Positions 63,193 through 64,000 of a stretch of 64,000 bases of DNA are shown in pieces. The notes beneath the pieces are model-generated. The model did not search any database. It saw only the letters and a list, made by a program, of their open reading frames with translations, and was not told the origin of the DNA. The number at the start of each line of letters is the position of its first letter. Position 1 is the stretch's first letter. The DNA lies in assembly GCA_029964075.1 (NCBI GenBank), contig CM057149.1, positions 10,984,465 to 11,048,464 of the forward strand, given 5' to 3'. Origin of the DNA: Patiria pectinifera. Lineage: Eukaryota; Echinodermata; Asteroidea; Valvatida; Asterinidae. A program made the translations under genes and the position numbers.

Positions 63193-64000
63193 TAGTGTTT
63201 GGCCAAAAAGAAAATAGGGTCAGTAAAAAAAAAGCAGGACAAATTAGAATCTTGGTTTAAATGTGGAAGTACAGGACAAAAAACTACTTGGATTAGCCAT
63301 TTTCCACAAAAGAAAGTACACAGAAAAACACCGACAGGGGCATCTAAAGTTCAACGGCGGCAGAACTGTTGTTTCTAGTTACTTGTCACAAGGTATTTGT
63401 CACACCTGTCCTGATGTGTATTCTCCTATACTGCCTTTATTTATTTTCACCTTGGCTGAGCCGTTTCCCTCAAACATTCCACAATTTTTTTCCATGATAT
63501 GGAATATAGCATGACTGCATGGGTAATACCAATTGGTATCGGGCGCACGTACACCGAGCAGCCATTGCTTTTTGTTCTCCTGGCAAAGTTCAGTGTTGGC
63601 GCGCTGAATAGACCCAGCCGAGCGCAAGGCTGCGTGACCCCTTTTGAATAGCACGAGGGGCTTCATTTCACCCTCCAATTGGTAATCTAAACTGGGGGGA
63701 GAGGGTGTACCGAGTCTGTCTGTGTTGACACTAGGCTCCTAAGCCGTATCCCGACGCTGTTTTGATTTCGGCAGATGAATTCAGTGGTTTGTGCTTGCAG
63801 TCATATCTCACTTTATGTACATGTACATGTAGGCTATTATGCAGGCTACCCAGGTACATCTCAGTGCTGTATAAACATTCAGACTTCCCCTCAGATTTAT
63901 TAAAAATTGTTTACACTGCCACATTTATGCGCCGCTTGAAAAGATCTCATGATTAGCTACGATTAGCTTTGTAGAGGCTCTTTTTCAATATAGCATTTCT

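Larger units (their letters stand above)
30252..64000 (-). other. Celsr intron, 3' part (at least 33.7 kb, continues past the right edge)
   Basis: The acceptor side carries a T-rich tract ending TTGTTGCAG at 30252. A search by eye of the minus strand for cadherin signatures (DxNDN-type calcium motifs, LDRE) found none, so the cadherin-repeat exon or exons probably lie beyond 64000. Unlisted parts, including 31828-36136, 37354-38844, 42000-45116, 53045-61338 and 61413-63035, show no gene, only low-complexity and repeat debris. That the whole span is one intron is inference. A small exon could be hidden. Confidence 0.65.

Noticed and set aside
1..64000. CRISPR arrays, operons, phage or plasmid genes, toxin systems
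   Set aside because: The introns, splice sites, SINEs and Celsr exons show this is animal nuclear DNA. No repeat-spacer arrays or prokaryotic gene clusters are present.

Overview
The window reads as nuclear DNA from an animal, most likely a marine invertebrate and perhaps an echinoderm. It is AT-rich and gene-sparse, with GT-AG introns of tens of kilobases. It is full of short palindromic strings (TACATGTA, TACCGGTA, often fused), tRNA-derived SINEs and short inverted-repeat elements. The echinoderm suggestion rests on remembered resemblance of some repeats (for example ends reading GGGCCCAATTTCATGGCT) and is not proven. There are no bacterial-style operons, rRNAs, intact tRNAs or CRISPR arrays.

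One gene is recognisable with confidence: Celsr/Flamingo (starry night; the adhesion-GPCR cadherin ADGRC), on the minus strand. Three internal coding exons are present, in gene order: 30251-29616 (membrane-adjacent/Flamingo-box region, EGF 1 and most of EGF 2), 4534-4312 (end of EGF 2, EGF 3, start of laminin-G 1) and 3239-3035 (middle of laminin-G 1). Splice sites and phases join without a break (1-1, 1-2, 2-0). The cadherin repeats should lie beyond the right edge, and the rest of laminin-G, the GAIN/GPS region, the seven-helix domain and the tail beyond the left edge. About 98% of the window is therefore probably intron: at least 33.7 kb upstream of the first exon, 25.1 kb between the first two exons, 1.07 kb between the next two, and at least 3.0 kb at the left edge.

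The introns hold a rich collection of non-autonomous DNA transposons that can be delimited from sequence alone. There are piggyBac-like elements with TTAA target duplications (50379-50797, and a second family with five copies at 26977, 38845, 45117, 47033 and 52702). There is a Harbinger-like element with TAA duplications (4678-4811), and there are elements with TA duplications (1690-2099, 27857-28056, 30645-30925, 63036-63192). Two elements have 8-bp duplications (36137-36490, 37155-37353), and one three-copy family has CAGGCATGCAACT ends (18211, 20859, 24976). SINE heads with recognisable A and/or B boxes lie at 3334, 25233, 40150, 41028 and 51825. None carries a visible transposase or reverse transcriptase.

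I found no convincing second protein-coding gene and no evidence of an undescribed molecular system. The observations most worth following are the element families and their boundaries, the pervasive TACATGTA/TACCGGTA palindromes, and a few compositionally distinct intronic blocks that could be regulatory. Exons lacking an in-frame ATG were only looked for by eye, so a short missed exon is possible.
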